From Solirubrobacterales bacterium 70-9 (GTDB taxonomy: Bacteria > Actinomycetota > Thermoleophilia > Solirubrobacterales > 70-9), in assembly GCA_001898095.1 (NCBI GenBank), contig MKSH01000013.1:9409-25387 (forward strand): a stretch of DNA of 15,979 bases, written 5' to 3'. The position numbers and the translations under genes were made by a program. The stretch's first letter is position 1, and each line of letters starts with the position of its first letter. The notes beneath the pieces are model-generated. The model did not search any database, was not told where the DNA came from, and saw only the letters and a program-made list of their open reading frames with translations. This document shows, one piece after another, positions 1-6,893 of this stretch.

Positions 1-399
1 CTGTTTCTTCGAGTCGGAGAAGTGCTCGATCCGCTCCACCTGGCGGTCGCCGACCACCATGTCGGCCTCGCCCGCGAGGATCGGCGCGACCAGCTTGGCG
101 ACGTCGGCCCCGGCGTACTGGTTGTCGGCGTCGGTGTTGACGACCACGTCGGCGCCCAGCTTCAGGCAGGCGTCGAGCCCGGCCTGGAACCCCGCCGCGA
201 GGCCCTTGTTGTTGGTCAGCCGGACGATGTGCTCGACCCCGCATCGGCGCGCCACGGCGACCGTGCCGTCGGTCGAGCCGTCGTCGATCACGAGCAGCTC
301 GACGCTCTCGAAGCCCTCGAGGGAGCGCGGCAGGTCGGCGATCGTCGCCGGCAGCGTCTCTTCCTCGTTCAGGCAGGGAATCTGGATGATCAACTTCAA
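1..399 (-). CDS. Family 2 glycosyltransferase, N-terminal part (cut by window start)
   Basis: Probably transfers a sugar from a nucleotide-sugar to a lipid or polysaccharide acceptor at the inner face of the membrane; the substrate cannot be read from this fragment. The 133 visible residues form the GT-A nucleotide-binding half: PCLNEE at residues 8-13, [10 protein letters not shown] around 37-46 and NTDADNQY at 88-95, which holds the DxD-type metal site. [11 protein letters not shown] and HFSDSKK are typical of the DPM1-like/polyprenyl-phosphate glycosyltransferase subgroup. The start is chosen at TTG 399-397; TTG 393-391 is an alternative, and no ATG fits. No Shine-Dalgarno is obvious, but TACTCT (415-410, minus strand) lies 16 nt upstream. 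It is divergent from ribD with 61 bp between the two starts. The C-terminus, including any membrane anchor, is outside the window. Family assignment is firm; specificity is unknown. Confidence 0.88.
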   Translation of the reverse strand, partial: MKLIIQIPCLNEEETLPATIADLPRSLEGFESVELLVIDDGSTDGTVAVARRCGVEHIVRLTNNKGLAAGFQAGLDACLKLGADVVVNTDADNQYAGADVAKLVAPILAGEADMVVGDRQVERIEHFSDSKKQ

Positions 400-460
400 A
401 GGCTGCCCCAGAGTACGGGGGGTGGGGGTCGTACCGCGGGGTCGGACTACAATTGACTGA
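400..460. promoter_or_regulatory. Divergent promoter region, glycosyltransferase / ribD
   Basis: This 61-bp gap separates two divergent start codons. On the plus strand TACAAT (448-453) matches the -10 consensus at five of six positions and begins 13 nt before the ribD TTG. On the minus strand TACTCT (415-410) begins 16 nt before the glycosyltransferase TTG. Neither has a convincing -35 box. The positions would put both transcription starts at or very near the start codons. No FMN riboswitch fits in this space. The -10 calls are inference from spacing and sequence. Confidence 0.5.
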
Positions 461-476
461 TTGACTGATCAGTCAA
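453..476. promoter_or_regulatory. Operator-like palindrome over the ribD start
   Basis: Positions 461-476 read TTGACTGATCAGTCAA, a perfect 16-bp palindrome. The same half-site TTGACTGA also occurs directly before it at 453-460, so there are three half-sites in a row (direct, direct, inverted). The array starts at the last base of the TACAAT -10 box and covers the expected transcription start and the TTG start codon of ribD. A perfect dyad of this size and position looks like a dimeric repressor site; this type of dyad is common for TetR-family regulators. No regulator gene is in the window, so the binding protein is unknown. Confidence 0.6.
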
Positions 477-1627
477 CGACATCAGCCGACCTTAAATTCC
501 TCCGAAAGGCACTCGCGCTGGCCGAGGGCGGCCGCGGCCGGGTGAGCCCGAATCCGCTGGTGGGCGCGGTCGTCGTTCGCGACGGGGAGATTATCGGGGA
601 GGGCTTCCACGCCGAGCTTGGGGGTCTGCACGCCGAGCGGGCGGCGCTGGCCGACGCGGCCCGCCGCGGCGAGGACGTTGCCGGGGCGACGATCTACGTG
701 ACGCTCGAGCCGTGTGCTCACCAGGGCCGCCAGCCGCCCTGCAGCGACGCGCTGATCGAGGCCGACCTCGCCCGCGTGGTGATCGCCTCCGAGGACCCGA
801 CGAGCAAGGCCGCGGGCAAGGGCCCGGCGCAGTTGCGGGACGCCGGGATCGAGGTCGAGTTCATCGTCGCGGCCGCCGAGGGCGCCGCCGCCCGCGGCTC
901 GGCACCGGAGGGCAATGCCACCGGGCCGGCCGCCGAGGTCGCGCTCGCCGCCCGCCTGATGAACCAGCCCTTCCGCAAGTACGGCAGGACCGGTGAACCG
1001 CTGGTCGTGCTGAAGACGGCGATGTCGCTCGACGGCCGCACGGCGACCCCGGAGGGCGCCTCGCCCTGGATCTCCGGCGAGGAGAGCCGCCGGCTGGTGC
1101 ACGTCTGGCGCGGCGAATGCGACGCGATCGCGGTCGGCATCGGCACCGTCCTCGCCGACGACCCGCTGCTCACCGCACGGCTCGGCGAAGCGCGCCAGCC
1201 GGTCCGCGTCGTCTTCGACTCGACCGCTCGCCTACCGCTCGACTCGCAGCTCCTCGCGACCCTCGACGAGGCCCCGGTCACCGTCGTCCACGGCCCCGAG
1301 GCGGACCCCCACCGGGTCGAAGCGCTGCTGGCCGCCGGTGCCGAGACGATCGCCGTCGGCGGCGAGGAGCCCGCCGACCGCGTCCGCCCGGCGCTCGTCG
1401 GGCTCGGCCGGCGCGGCATCACCAGCCTCCTGCTCGAGGGCGGCGCGACCCTCGCGGGCGCCTTCGCCGCCGCCGGCCAGATCGACGAGGCGCGGATCTT
1501 CGTCGCCCCGATGCTGCTCGGCGGCCCGGTCCCCGACGTACCCGTTGCGGCCCTGCAAGGGGCGCCCGGTGAGGCCGAGACCGTGGGAGAGGACACTTTG
1601 ATCCGGACCCGATTCAAGGAGTGGTGA
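461..1627 (+). CDS. ribD: Bifunctional riboflavin biosynthesis deaminase/reductase RibD
   Basis: Cytosolic enzyme that deaminates the pyrimidine produced by GTP cyclohydrolase II and then reduces its ribosyl side chain with NADPH. The N-terminal zinc deaminase domain shows [11 protein letters not shown] (29-39), HAE (57-59) and PCAH...C with C85 and C94 as the other zinc ligands. The reductase domain begins near [14 protein letters not shown] (184-197) and includes [15 protein letters not shown] and [12 protein letters not shown]. Length 388 aa is at the long end for the family; an Ala/Gly-rich stretch around residues 139-156 between the domains looks like extra linker. TTG 461 is the first codon after an in-frame TGA (458-460), and the next usable start would remove the conserved first helix, so TTG is chosen despite no clear ribosome site. 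First gene of the rib operon; its stop overlaps the ribE start. Confidence 0.93.
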   Translation: MTDQSTTSADLKFLRKALALAEGGRGRVSPNPLVGAVVVRDGEIIGEGFHAELGGLHAERAALADAARRGEDVAGATIYVTLEPCAHQGRQPPCSDALIEADLARVVIASEDPTSKAAGKGPAQLRDAGIEVEFIVAAAEGAAARGSAPEGNATGPAAEVALAARLMNQPFRKYGRTGEPLVVLKTAMSLDGRTATPEGASPWISGEESRRLVHVWRGECDAIAVGIGTVLADDPLLTARLGEARQPVRVVFDSTARLPLDSQLLATLDEAPVTVVHGPEADPHRVEALLAAGAETIAVGGEEPADRVRPALVGLGRRGITSLLLEGGATLAGAFAAAGQIDEARIFVAPMLLGGPVPDVPVAALQGAPGEAETVGEDTLIRTRFKEW

Positions 1628-2235
1628 TGTTCACCGGACTCGTGCAGGACATCGGCAGGGTGGAGAGCGTCGAGGGCGGCGTCGAGGGCTCGCGCCTGCG
1701 CATCGCCACGCGGCTCGGCCCGGAGATCGGCCTCGGCGACTCGATCGCCGTCAACGGCGTCTGCCTCACCGCCACCGAGGCCGACGCGAGCGGCTTCGCC
1801 ACCGAGGCGATGAACCAGACGCTCGAGGTGACCGTGATCGGCGCGCTCGAGCCCGGCTCGCGGGTGAACCTGGAGCTCGCGACGCGCGCCGACGAGCGCC
1901 TCGGCGGTCACATCGTCCAGGGCCACGCCGACGGCTCCGGCCGCGTCGTCGACATCGGCGAGGACGGCTTCGCCCGCCGCATCCGGATCGAGCTGCCGCC
2001 CGAGCTGCTGCGCTACGTCGTCGACAAGGGCTCGATCGCCCTGAACGGCGTCAGCCTCACCGTCGCCGCCCTCGGCGACAGCTGGGCCGAGGTCTCGCTG
2101 ATCCCCGAGACCCTGGAGCGGACGAACCTCGGCGACGCCGCTCCCGGCGACGCCTGGAACGTCGAGGTCGACGTGATCGCCAAGTACGTGGAGCGACTGC
2201 TGTCACCATTGGCTGGAAAGGAGAACGCATCGTGA
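1627..2235 (+). CDS. ribE: Riboflavin synthase, alpha chain
   Basis: Catalyses the dismutation of two 6,7-dimethyl-8-ribityllumazine molecules to riboflavin plus the pyrimidine precursor; acts as a trimer in the cytosol. The 202-residue protein has the usual two lumazine-binding barrels. The first starts with [10 protein letters not shown] and contains [12 protein letters not shown]; the second contains [23 protein letters not shown] and [13 protein letters not shown] 1627 is chosen over GTG 1621 and 1624 because AAGGAG (1616-1621) lies 5 nt before it and because the family begins with MFTG. The ATG shares its A with the ribD stop (TGATG), indicating translational coupling. In the first barrel the common PETLxxT motif reads NQTLEVT, while the second barrel is canonical. 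Confidence 0.95.
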   Translation: MFTGLVQDIGRVESVEGGVEGSRLRIATRLGPEIGLGDSIAVNGVCLTATEADASGFATEAMNQTLEVTVIGALEPGSRVNLELATRADERLGGHIVQGHADGSGRVVDIGEDGFARRIRIELPPELLRYVVDKGSIALNGVSLTVAALGDSWAEVSLIPETLERTNLGDAAPGDAWNVEVDVIAKYVERLLSPLAGKENAS

Positions 2236-3620
2236 GCCAGGAGACCAGCATCACCAACAGGATCGACACTTTCACCGAGCAGACCGGCGGCGCCGCCTCC
2301 GACAGTCCCTTCGCCACGATCGAGGAAGCGATCGAAGACATCCGCCGCGGCAAGATGGTCGTCGTCTGCGACGGCGAAGACCGCGAGAACGAGGGCGATC
2401 TGGTGATGGCGGCGCAGTTCGCGACGCCGGAGGCCGTCAACTTCATGGCGAAGGAGGCGCGCGGGCTGATCTGCCTGGCGCTGACTCCGGACCGCTGTCG
2501 CAAGCTCGGCCTCAACCTGATGGCGGCGAAGAACGAGGCACCGCTGCAGACCGCCTTCACGGTCACGATCGAGGCCGCCGGCGGCGTCAGCACCGGGATC
2601 TCGGCGCACGACCGCGCGCACACGATCCAGGTCGCGATCGACCCCGAATCGGGTCCGCGCGACCTCGTCGTGCCCGGCCACATGTTCCCCCTGCAGGCGA
2701 AAGAGGGCGGCGTGCTGGAGCGCACCGGCCACACCGAGGCCAGCGTCGACCTCGCCCGCCTCGCCGGGTTGATCCCGGCCGGGGTGATCTGCGAGGTGAT
2801 GAACGACGACGGCTCGATGGCCCGCGTCCCCGACCTGATCCCCTACTGCGCCAAGCACGACCTGAAGATGATCGCGGTCGCCGAGCTGATCGCCTACCGG
2901 CGCCGCACGGAGAAGCTGGTCGAACGGGTGGTGGCGACGGCGCTGCCGACCGCCTTCGGCGACTTCCAGGCGGTCGGCTACCGCTCGCTGGTCGACGACA
3001 AACACCACGTCGCGATGGTCAAAGGCGAGGTCGACGGGGTGGAGGACGTGCTCGTCCGCGTGCACAGCGAGTGCCTCACCGGCGACGTCTTCCACAGCAT
3101 GCGCTGCGACTGCGGCGAGCAGCTCGAGTCCTCGCTGGCGATGATCGAGCGCGAGGGCCGCGGCGTCCTCCTCTACCTCTCCCAGGAGGGCCGCGGGATC
3201 GGCCTGCTGAACAAGCTGCGCGCCTACAAACTGCAGGAGGAGGGCGCCGACACGGTCGAAGCGAACCTCAAGCTCGGCCTGCCCGCCGACCTGCGGGACT
3301 ACGGGATCGGCGCCCAGATCCTCGGCGACCTCGGGTTGAGCAGCATCCGGATCATCACCAACAACCCGAAAAAGATCGTCGGCATGGAGGGCTACGGGCT
3401 CTCGGTCACCGAGCAGGTGCCGATCGAGTCCGCCCCCAATATCCACAACGAGGCCTACCTGCGTACGAAGCGCGACAAGATGGGCCACATCCTCCACCAC
3501 CAGGGGCTCGACCTCGACGAGGAAATGCTCCACGAAGAGGAGGAACGCGACGAGCAGCGCGGGCGCGACGGTGCGGGTGTCCCGGCGGGCGGGCGCGAGG
3601 ATGCCGGGGCCGATGGCTGA
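2232..3620 (+). CDS. ribBA: Bifunctional DHBP synthase / GTP cyclohydrolase II RibBA
   Basis: Supplies both branches of riboflavin synthesis: the N-terminal half makes 3,4-dihydroxy-2-butanone 4-phosphate from ribulose-5-phosphate, and the C-terminal half opens GTP. DHBP synthase spans about residues 28-228, with [15 protein letters not shown] (47-61), STGISAHDR (120-128) and [11 protein letters not shown] (164-174). GTP cyclohydrolase II follows, with zinc ligands C281, C292 and C294 in [18 protein letters not shown] and the active-site region QEGRGIGL (318-325). The acidic/Gly-rich tail after about residue 430 looks disordered and covers the ribH start region. Start GTG 2232 overlaps the ribE stop by 4 nt and is preceded by AAAGGAG (2217-2223) with an 8-nt spacer. 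Length 462 aa is slightly above the usual 400-430 because of both termini. Confidence 0.96.
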   Translation: MSQETSITNRIDTFTEQTGGAASDSPFATIEEAIEDIRRGKMVVVCDGEDRENEGDLVMAAQFATPEAVNFMAKEARGLICLALTPDRCRKLGLNLMAAKNEAPLQTAFTVTIEAAGGVSTGISAHDRAHTIQVAIDPESGPRDLVVPGHMFPLQAKEGGVLERTGHTEASVDLARLAGLIPAGVICEVMNDDGSMARVPDLIPYCAKHDLKMIAVAELIAYRRRTEKLVERVVATALPTAFGDFQAVGYRSLVDDKHHVAMVKGEVDGVEDVLVRVHSECLTGDVFHSMRCDCGEQLESSLAMIEREGRGVLLYLSQEGRGIGLLNKLRAYKLQEEGADTVEANLKLGLPADLRDYGIGAQILGDLGLSSIRIITNNPKKIVGMEGYGLSVTEQVPIESAPNIHNEAYLRTKRDKMGHILHHQGLDLDEEMLHEEEERDEQRGRDGAGVPAGGREDAGADG

Positions 3621-4107
3621 GGGCGACGGCGCCTTCCTCGAGGCCTTCGACGCCGGAGATCGGACCACGCTCGGGCCGCTGCGCTTCGCCACCGTCGTCG
3701 GGCGCTTCTACGAGGACCTCGCGCAGCGGCTCGAGGCCGGGGCGCGGGCGGGCTTCGAGCTCGCCGGGGTGCCGCTGAGCCAGGTCGAGCACCACTCGGT
3801 CCCCGGTGCCTTCGAGCTGCCCTTCGCGGCGAAAGTCCTGGCCGAGAGCGGCGAGATCGACGGGGTCGCCTGCCTCGGCGTGGTGATCCGCGGTGAGACC
3901 GCCCATTTCGACTTCGTCTGCGGCGAGTCGGCGCGGGGGATCCAGGACGTCCAGCTGTCGACCGGTGTGCCCTGCGCGTTCGGTGTGATCACCTGCGACA
4001 CGATGGACCAGGCGCTGGCCCGGGCGGGCGGCGACAAACGGGATCAGGGGCGCAACGCCGCCCTCACGGTTGCGCGGATGGCGGTGCTGAAGCGCCGAGG
4101 CTCCTGA
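3613..4107 (+). CDS. ribH: 6,7-dimethyl-8-ribityllumazine synthase RibH
   Basis: Condenses the DHBP product of RibBA with the pyrimidine product of the RibD branch to form lumazine, the substrate of RibE; family members assemble into pentamers or icosahedral capsids. Recognisable features, counting from ATG 3613, are [12 protein letters not shown] (63-74), the catalytic loop [13 protein letters not shown] (91-103) with His98, and [18 protein letters not shown]. The usual ARFN near the N-terminus is GRFY here (30-33), and the C-terminal KxGNKGxEAA reads KRDQGRNAA. The start is uncertain: ATG 3613 (overlapping ribBA by 8 nt) gives 164 aa, and ATG 3601 would add four residues. Neither has a strong ribosome site, so translation is probably coupled to ribBA. 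Last rib gene. Confidence 0.93.
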   Translation: MAEGDGAFLEAFDAGDRTTLGPLRFATVVGRFYEDLAQRLEAGARAGFELAGVPLSQVEHHSVPGAFELPFAAKVLAESGEIDGVACLGVVIRGETAHFDFVCGESARGIQDVQLSTGVPCAFGVITCDTMDQALARAGGDKRDQGRNAALTVARMAVLKRRGS

Positions 4108-4128
4108 CCAAGTACCATCCCGCGTCCT
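4106..4128 (+). promoter_or_regulatory. Probable rpmB promoter -10, leaderless type
   Basis: TACCAT (4113-4118) fits TAnnnT and begins 16 nt before the rpmB ATG; no Shine-Dalgarno lies between. The stretch from 4106 through the first codons matches the rpmF upstream sequence at the same offset (13741 onward) in 23 of 28 aligned bases, including the box and CCTATGGC. No -35 box is evident. Calling this a promoter is inference from that match and the spacing. Confidence 0.45.
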
Positions 4129-4320
4129 ATGGCAAAGGTATGTCACAGCTGCGGCAAGAAGCCGGCCTTCGGTCAGTCCCGCAGCCACTCGATGGTCGCG
4201 ACGAAGCGCCGCTTCGAGCCGAACCTGCAGAAGGTCCGGATCCAGGAGAACGGTCGCCCGCTCCGCGCCTACGTCTGCACGCGCTGCCTCAAGTCCAACA
4301 AGGTCGTCAAGGCCGCCTGA
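4129..4320 (+). CDS. rpmB: 50S ribosomal protein L28
   Basis: Component of the large ribosomal subunit. The 63-residue protein begins [20 protein letters not shown] and ends in [15 protein letters not shown]. The two CxxC pairs (C5/C8 and C50/C53) mark the zinc-binding form of L28. Length and motif order match the family. The gene follows ribH after only 21 nt, but it has its own promoter-like box and no ribosome site, so it may be transcribed both by read-through and independently. In many bacteria rpmB precedes the fakA-recG genes; here an inverted exporter gene lies between them. The last codons and stop lie in the left arm of a long inverted repeat. Confidence 0.96.
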   Translation: MAKVCHSCGKKPAFGQSRSHSMVATKRRFEPNLQKVRIQENGRPLRAYVCTRCLKSNKVVKAA

Positions 4321-4440
4321 GGCGGCGTGGGGGCGCCTCGCGGCGTCCTCGGTCATTCGGTTCGGGTCACGCACTTTAGTGCGCTCCCCTCGCCTCATTT
4401 CCCTGCGTCCTTGCCAGGCTGGCCCACACCGCCTCAGGTG
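4314..4440. terminator. Long imperfect inverted repeat at the rpmB 3' end
   Basis: The left arm CCTGAGGCGGCGTGGG (4316-4331) includes the end and stop codon of rpmB. The right arm CCCACACCGCCTCAGG (4423-4438) is its reverse complement except at one position (C/A on the plus strand, a G/U wobble on the minus strand). One G/U pair and one C/G pair extend the outer end to 4314-4440. The 91-nt interior holds a smaller hairpin, CGCAC-TTTA-GTGCG (4370-4383), flanked by GGG and CCC. There is no U-tract. Lying between convergent genes, it is best read as a transcription-ending or RNA-stabilising 3' structure; termination is not proven by sequence. Confidence 0.5.
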
Positions 4441-4446
4441 AGTTGG

Positions 4447-4488
4447 CGTCCGCATTTACCCCGCATATCTGAGGGGTAAATGCGGACG
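4447..4488. terminator. Perfect 16-bp stem hairpin after the exporter gene
   Basis: CGTCCGCATTTACCCC (4447-4462) and GGGGTAAATGCGGACG (4473-4488) are exact reverse complements around a 10-nt loop (GCATATCTGA). The hairpin begins 13 nt downstream of the exporter stop codon on the minus strand and faces rpmB on the other side, so it could stop transcripts from both directions. No U-run follows on either strand. The ATTTA core stands out from the GC-rich surroundings. A small mobile or repetitive palindrome is the main alternative. Confidence 0.55.
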
Positions 4489-4501
4489 GTCGCGTTAGCG
4501 G

Positions 4502-6688
4502 CTACTCCGACTCGGTGGCGACGGTCGGTTTCGCAGCGGCTTCGACCGGGGTCTCGTGGGGCTCGACGGCCAGGTTCGGCAGGATCTTGGACAGCCACTC
4601 GGGCATCCACCAGGCTTTCTTGCCGAAGAGCTGCATGATCGCCGGGACCAGCACCGAGCGGATGATCAGCGCGTCGACCAGGACCGCCGAGGCGAGCCCG
4701 AGGCCGAACAGTTTCGTGATCCGTTCGTCGGTGAGCATGAACGAGGCGAAGACGGTGATCATGATCGCCGCCGCCGCCGTGATCACCCGCCCGGTCAGGG
4801 CGAGTCCACGGGTCACCGCTTCGGTGGCGTCCTTGTCGCGCTCCCACTCCTCGTGGATACGCGACATCAGGAACACCTCGTAGTCCATCGAGAGCCCGAA
4901 GACGATCGAGAAAAGGAAGATCGGGAAGAAGGCGATGATCGGGCCGGTCTGGTCGACCCCGATCACGCTCGCTCCCCAACCGTTCTGGAACACCGCGACG
5001 ACGATGCCGAAGGCGGCGCCGATCGAGAGCAGGTTCATCAGGATCGCCTTCAGCGGCACCAGCACCGAGCGGAACACCGCCATCAGCAGAATCGCGGACA
5101 GCAGGATCACGACGCCGATGAAGAGCGGCAGCTTTTCCGAGATCGCATCGCCGAAGTCCTCGAAGACCGCGGTGATGCCACCGACGTGGAGGACGGTGCC
5201 GGTCTTCGATTCGATCGGCGGGATCACGGTGCCGCGGATGTGGTCGAGGAGGCTGGTGGTGTCGGCGCTCTGCGGCGAAGTCGTCGGGTAGACCTGACAG
5301 AGCCCGACGGTTTCCGCCGGGTTGAAGGTCACGTCGGTCACCGAGGCGACGCCTTCTTCCTTCTTCAGCGTCGAGCAGAGCTGTTCGATGCCCGTTCCGT
5401 CGCCCTTCTTCGGCAGCTTCGCGACCATCGTCAGCGGCCCGTTGAAGCCGGGGCCGAAGCCTTCGGCGAGCAGGTCGTAGGCTTCGCGCGTGGTCTGGCC
5501 CTTCGGGTTCGTGCCCGCGTCGTTGACGCCGAGGCGGAGGCTCAGGGTGGGCAGGCAGAGCAGGATCAGGATGCCGCCGGAGACGATCGCGGCGACCCAC
5601 GGCCGCTTCTGGATCCAGCGGCTCCAGGCGTACCATTTGGTGTCTTCGCGCATCGTGTTCTGGCCGCCCGCCAGCCCCGGGATCTTCCACTTGTTCACCC
5701 GGTGGCCGACCCAGGTGAGCAGTGCCGGCAGCAGGGTCAGCGCCGCGAACATCGTGAAGAGGACCGAGAGCGCGGCCGCCACGGCGACGCCATAGAGGAA
5801 GGAGATGTTCAGCAGGAACATCCCCATCAGGGCGATGATCACCGTGGTCCCGGCGAAGAGGACGGCGCGGCCGGCGGTGTCGACGGCGGTGACCGCCGCC
5901 TGCCGCGGTTCGAGCCCTTGGTCGAGGTTGTTGCGGAAGCGGGTGACGATGAAGAGCGCGTAGTCGATCCCGACCCCGAGCCCGATCATCAGCGCCAGCA
6001 CCGGCGCGAATTCCGCCGTGTCGAAGATCCAGGTCCCCAGGGTCACCAGGCTGAGGCCGACGCCGAGCGCCAGCAGCGCGGTGATGATCGGCAGCCCCAT
6101 CGCGACCACCGAGCCGAAGGCCAGCAGCAGGATGATGATCGCCGCCAGCAGGCCGATCGCGAACGAGGAGTCGCCGGTTTCTTCTTTGGCTTCTTCGATC
6201 GGCTGGCCGCCGAGCTGCACTTCCAGCCCGTTGCCGTTGGCGGCCTGCGCGGTCTTGATGATTTCCCGGGTGTCGTCCTTGTTCAACTTGTTGCCCGGGA
6301 CGTCGTACTGGATCGTCGCGTAGGCGATCTTGCCGTCTTCGGAGATCGCCCCGGCGCCGCCGCCTTCGCCGTAGGGACTGGCGACTTCGGTCACGTGCGG
6401 CTTTTCTTCGACCTCTTTGAAGATGCTTTCCATCTTCTTCTTGACCGCCGCGGATTCGACCCCTTCATCGGCCTTGAAGACGATCGTCGCGGTGCCGCCC
6501 GACTGTTGCGGGAAGTTGTTTTCGAGCAGTTCGTAGGCTTCGGTCGAGTCGGAGCTCGGCAGTTTGAATTCTTCGGAGAAGTTCGCGCCCTTGTTCCCCG
6601 CGATCAGGCCGATCACGATCAGGCCGATGATCCAGCCGAAGATCACCGTCTTCCGGTGGCCGGTTATCCAGGTGGCAAAGCGGCGCAT
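4502..6688 (-). CDS. MMPL-family (RND superfamily) membrane transporter
   Basis: Inner-membrane exporter probably driven by proton flow; relatives export lipids, siderophores or drugs, and the substrate here is unknown. The 728-residue protein has two repeated halves. TM1 is at about 13-31, followed by an extracytoplasmic domain (about 32-175), a TM bundle (about 176-328), a second TM near 365-383, a second external domain (about 384-518) and a final TM bundle (about 521-690). The proton-relay DY pairs are visible in GLGVGIDYALF (D242-Y243) and FGLSMDYEVFL (D602-Y603). ATG 6688 is chosen over the longer start at 6802 because AAAGGAG (6699-6693) lies 4 nt upstream and TM1 then sits at the N-terminus. 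It runs opposite to all its neighbours and splits the common rpmB-fakA arrangement, suggesting insertion or local rearrangement. Confidence 0.93.
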   Translation of the reverse strand: MRRFATWITGHRKTVIFGWIIGLIVIGLIAGNKGANFSEEFKLPSSDSTEAYELLENNFPQQSGGTATIVFKADEGVESAAVKKKMESIFKEVEEKPHVTEVASPYGEGGGAGAISEDGKIAYATIQYDVPGNKLNKDDTREIIKTAQAANGNGLEVQLGGQPIEEAKEETGDSSFAIGLLAAIIILLLAFGSVVAMGLPIITALLALGVGLSLVTLGTWIFDTAEFAPVLALMIGLGVGIDYALFIVTRFRNNLDQGLEPRQAAVTAVDTAGRAVLFAGTTVIIALMGMFLLNISFLYGVAVAAALSVLFTMFAALTLLPALLTWVGHRVNKWKIPGLAGGQNTMREDTKWYAWSRWIQKRPWVAAIVSGGILILLCLPTLSLRLGVNDAGTNPKGQTTREAYDLLAEGFGPGFNGPLTMVAKLPKKGDGTGIEQLCSTLKKEEGVASVTDVTFNPAETVGLCQVYPTTSPQSADTTSLLDHIRGTVIPPIESKTGTVLHVGGITAVFEDFGDAISEKLPLFIGVVILLSAILLMAVFRSVLVPLKAILMNLLSIGAAFGIVVAVFQNGWGASVIGVDQTGPIIAFFPIFLFSIVFGLSMDYEVFLMSRIHEEWERDKDATEAVTRGLALTGRVITAAAAIMITVFASFMLTDERITKLFGLGLASAVLVDALIIRSVLVPAIMQLFGKKAWWMPEWLSKILPNLAVEPHETPVEAAAKPTVATESE

Positions 6689-6893
6689 TGTTCTCCTTTG
6701 TGACTGGTACGCGAGATCGCCAGAGGCTCGGACGAAACTAGGGCGATCGGCGAGGCCTTTCATCGGCCCCAGGGGGGAAATCGTGGGGGGATGGTCATCC
6801 ACCCGTGGGTGGAGGGAGTGAAGGTACCGATAAATACGGCCGTATTCGCCGCCGGTCGCTGCCGTCGCGCCTGGTCACTAGGTTTTACGTCGA
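6689..6893. promoter_or_regulatory. Divergent control region between the exporter and fakA, with two palindromes
   Basis: This 205-bp non-coding gap separates divergent genes. It holds TCCACCC-GT-GGGTGGA (6798-6813, 7-bp arms) and the perfect 14-bp palindrome AATACGGCCGTATT (6833-6846). On the minus strand ATGAAA (6763-6758) and TAGTTT (6740-6735), spaced by 17 nt, are a weak promoter candidate for the exporter. On the plus strand TAGGTT (6879-6884) begins 15 nt before the fakA ATG, with no ribosome site between. The palindromes resemble dimeric repressor sites, as expected for an exporter gene, but no regulator is encoded in the window. Confidence 0.5.

Noticed and set aside
453..466. TTGACT copies at 453 and 461 as -35 boxes
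   Set aside because: No -10-like hexamer follows at about 17 nt on either strand; they are better explained as palindrome half-sites, with the -10 box lying upstream at 448-453.
4556..6703. Long plus-strand open frame (715 codons) opposite the exporter
   Set aside because: The translation is a repetitive Arg/Asp/Gln/His mix typical of an antisense shadow of a membrane protein; the minus-strand frame has clear MMPL motifs and a Shine-Dalgarno.
6689..6802. N-terminal extension of the exporter to an upstream ATG at 6802
   Set aside because: The added 38 residues do not fit the family and the AAAGGAG site points to ATG 6688.
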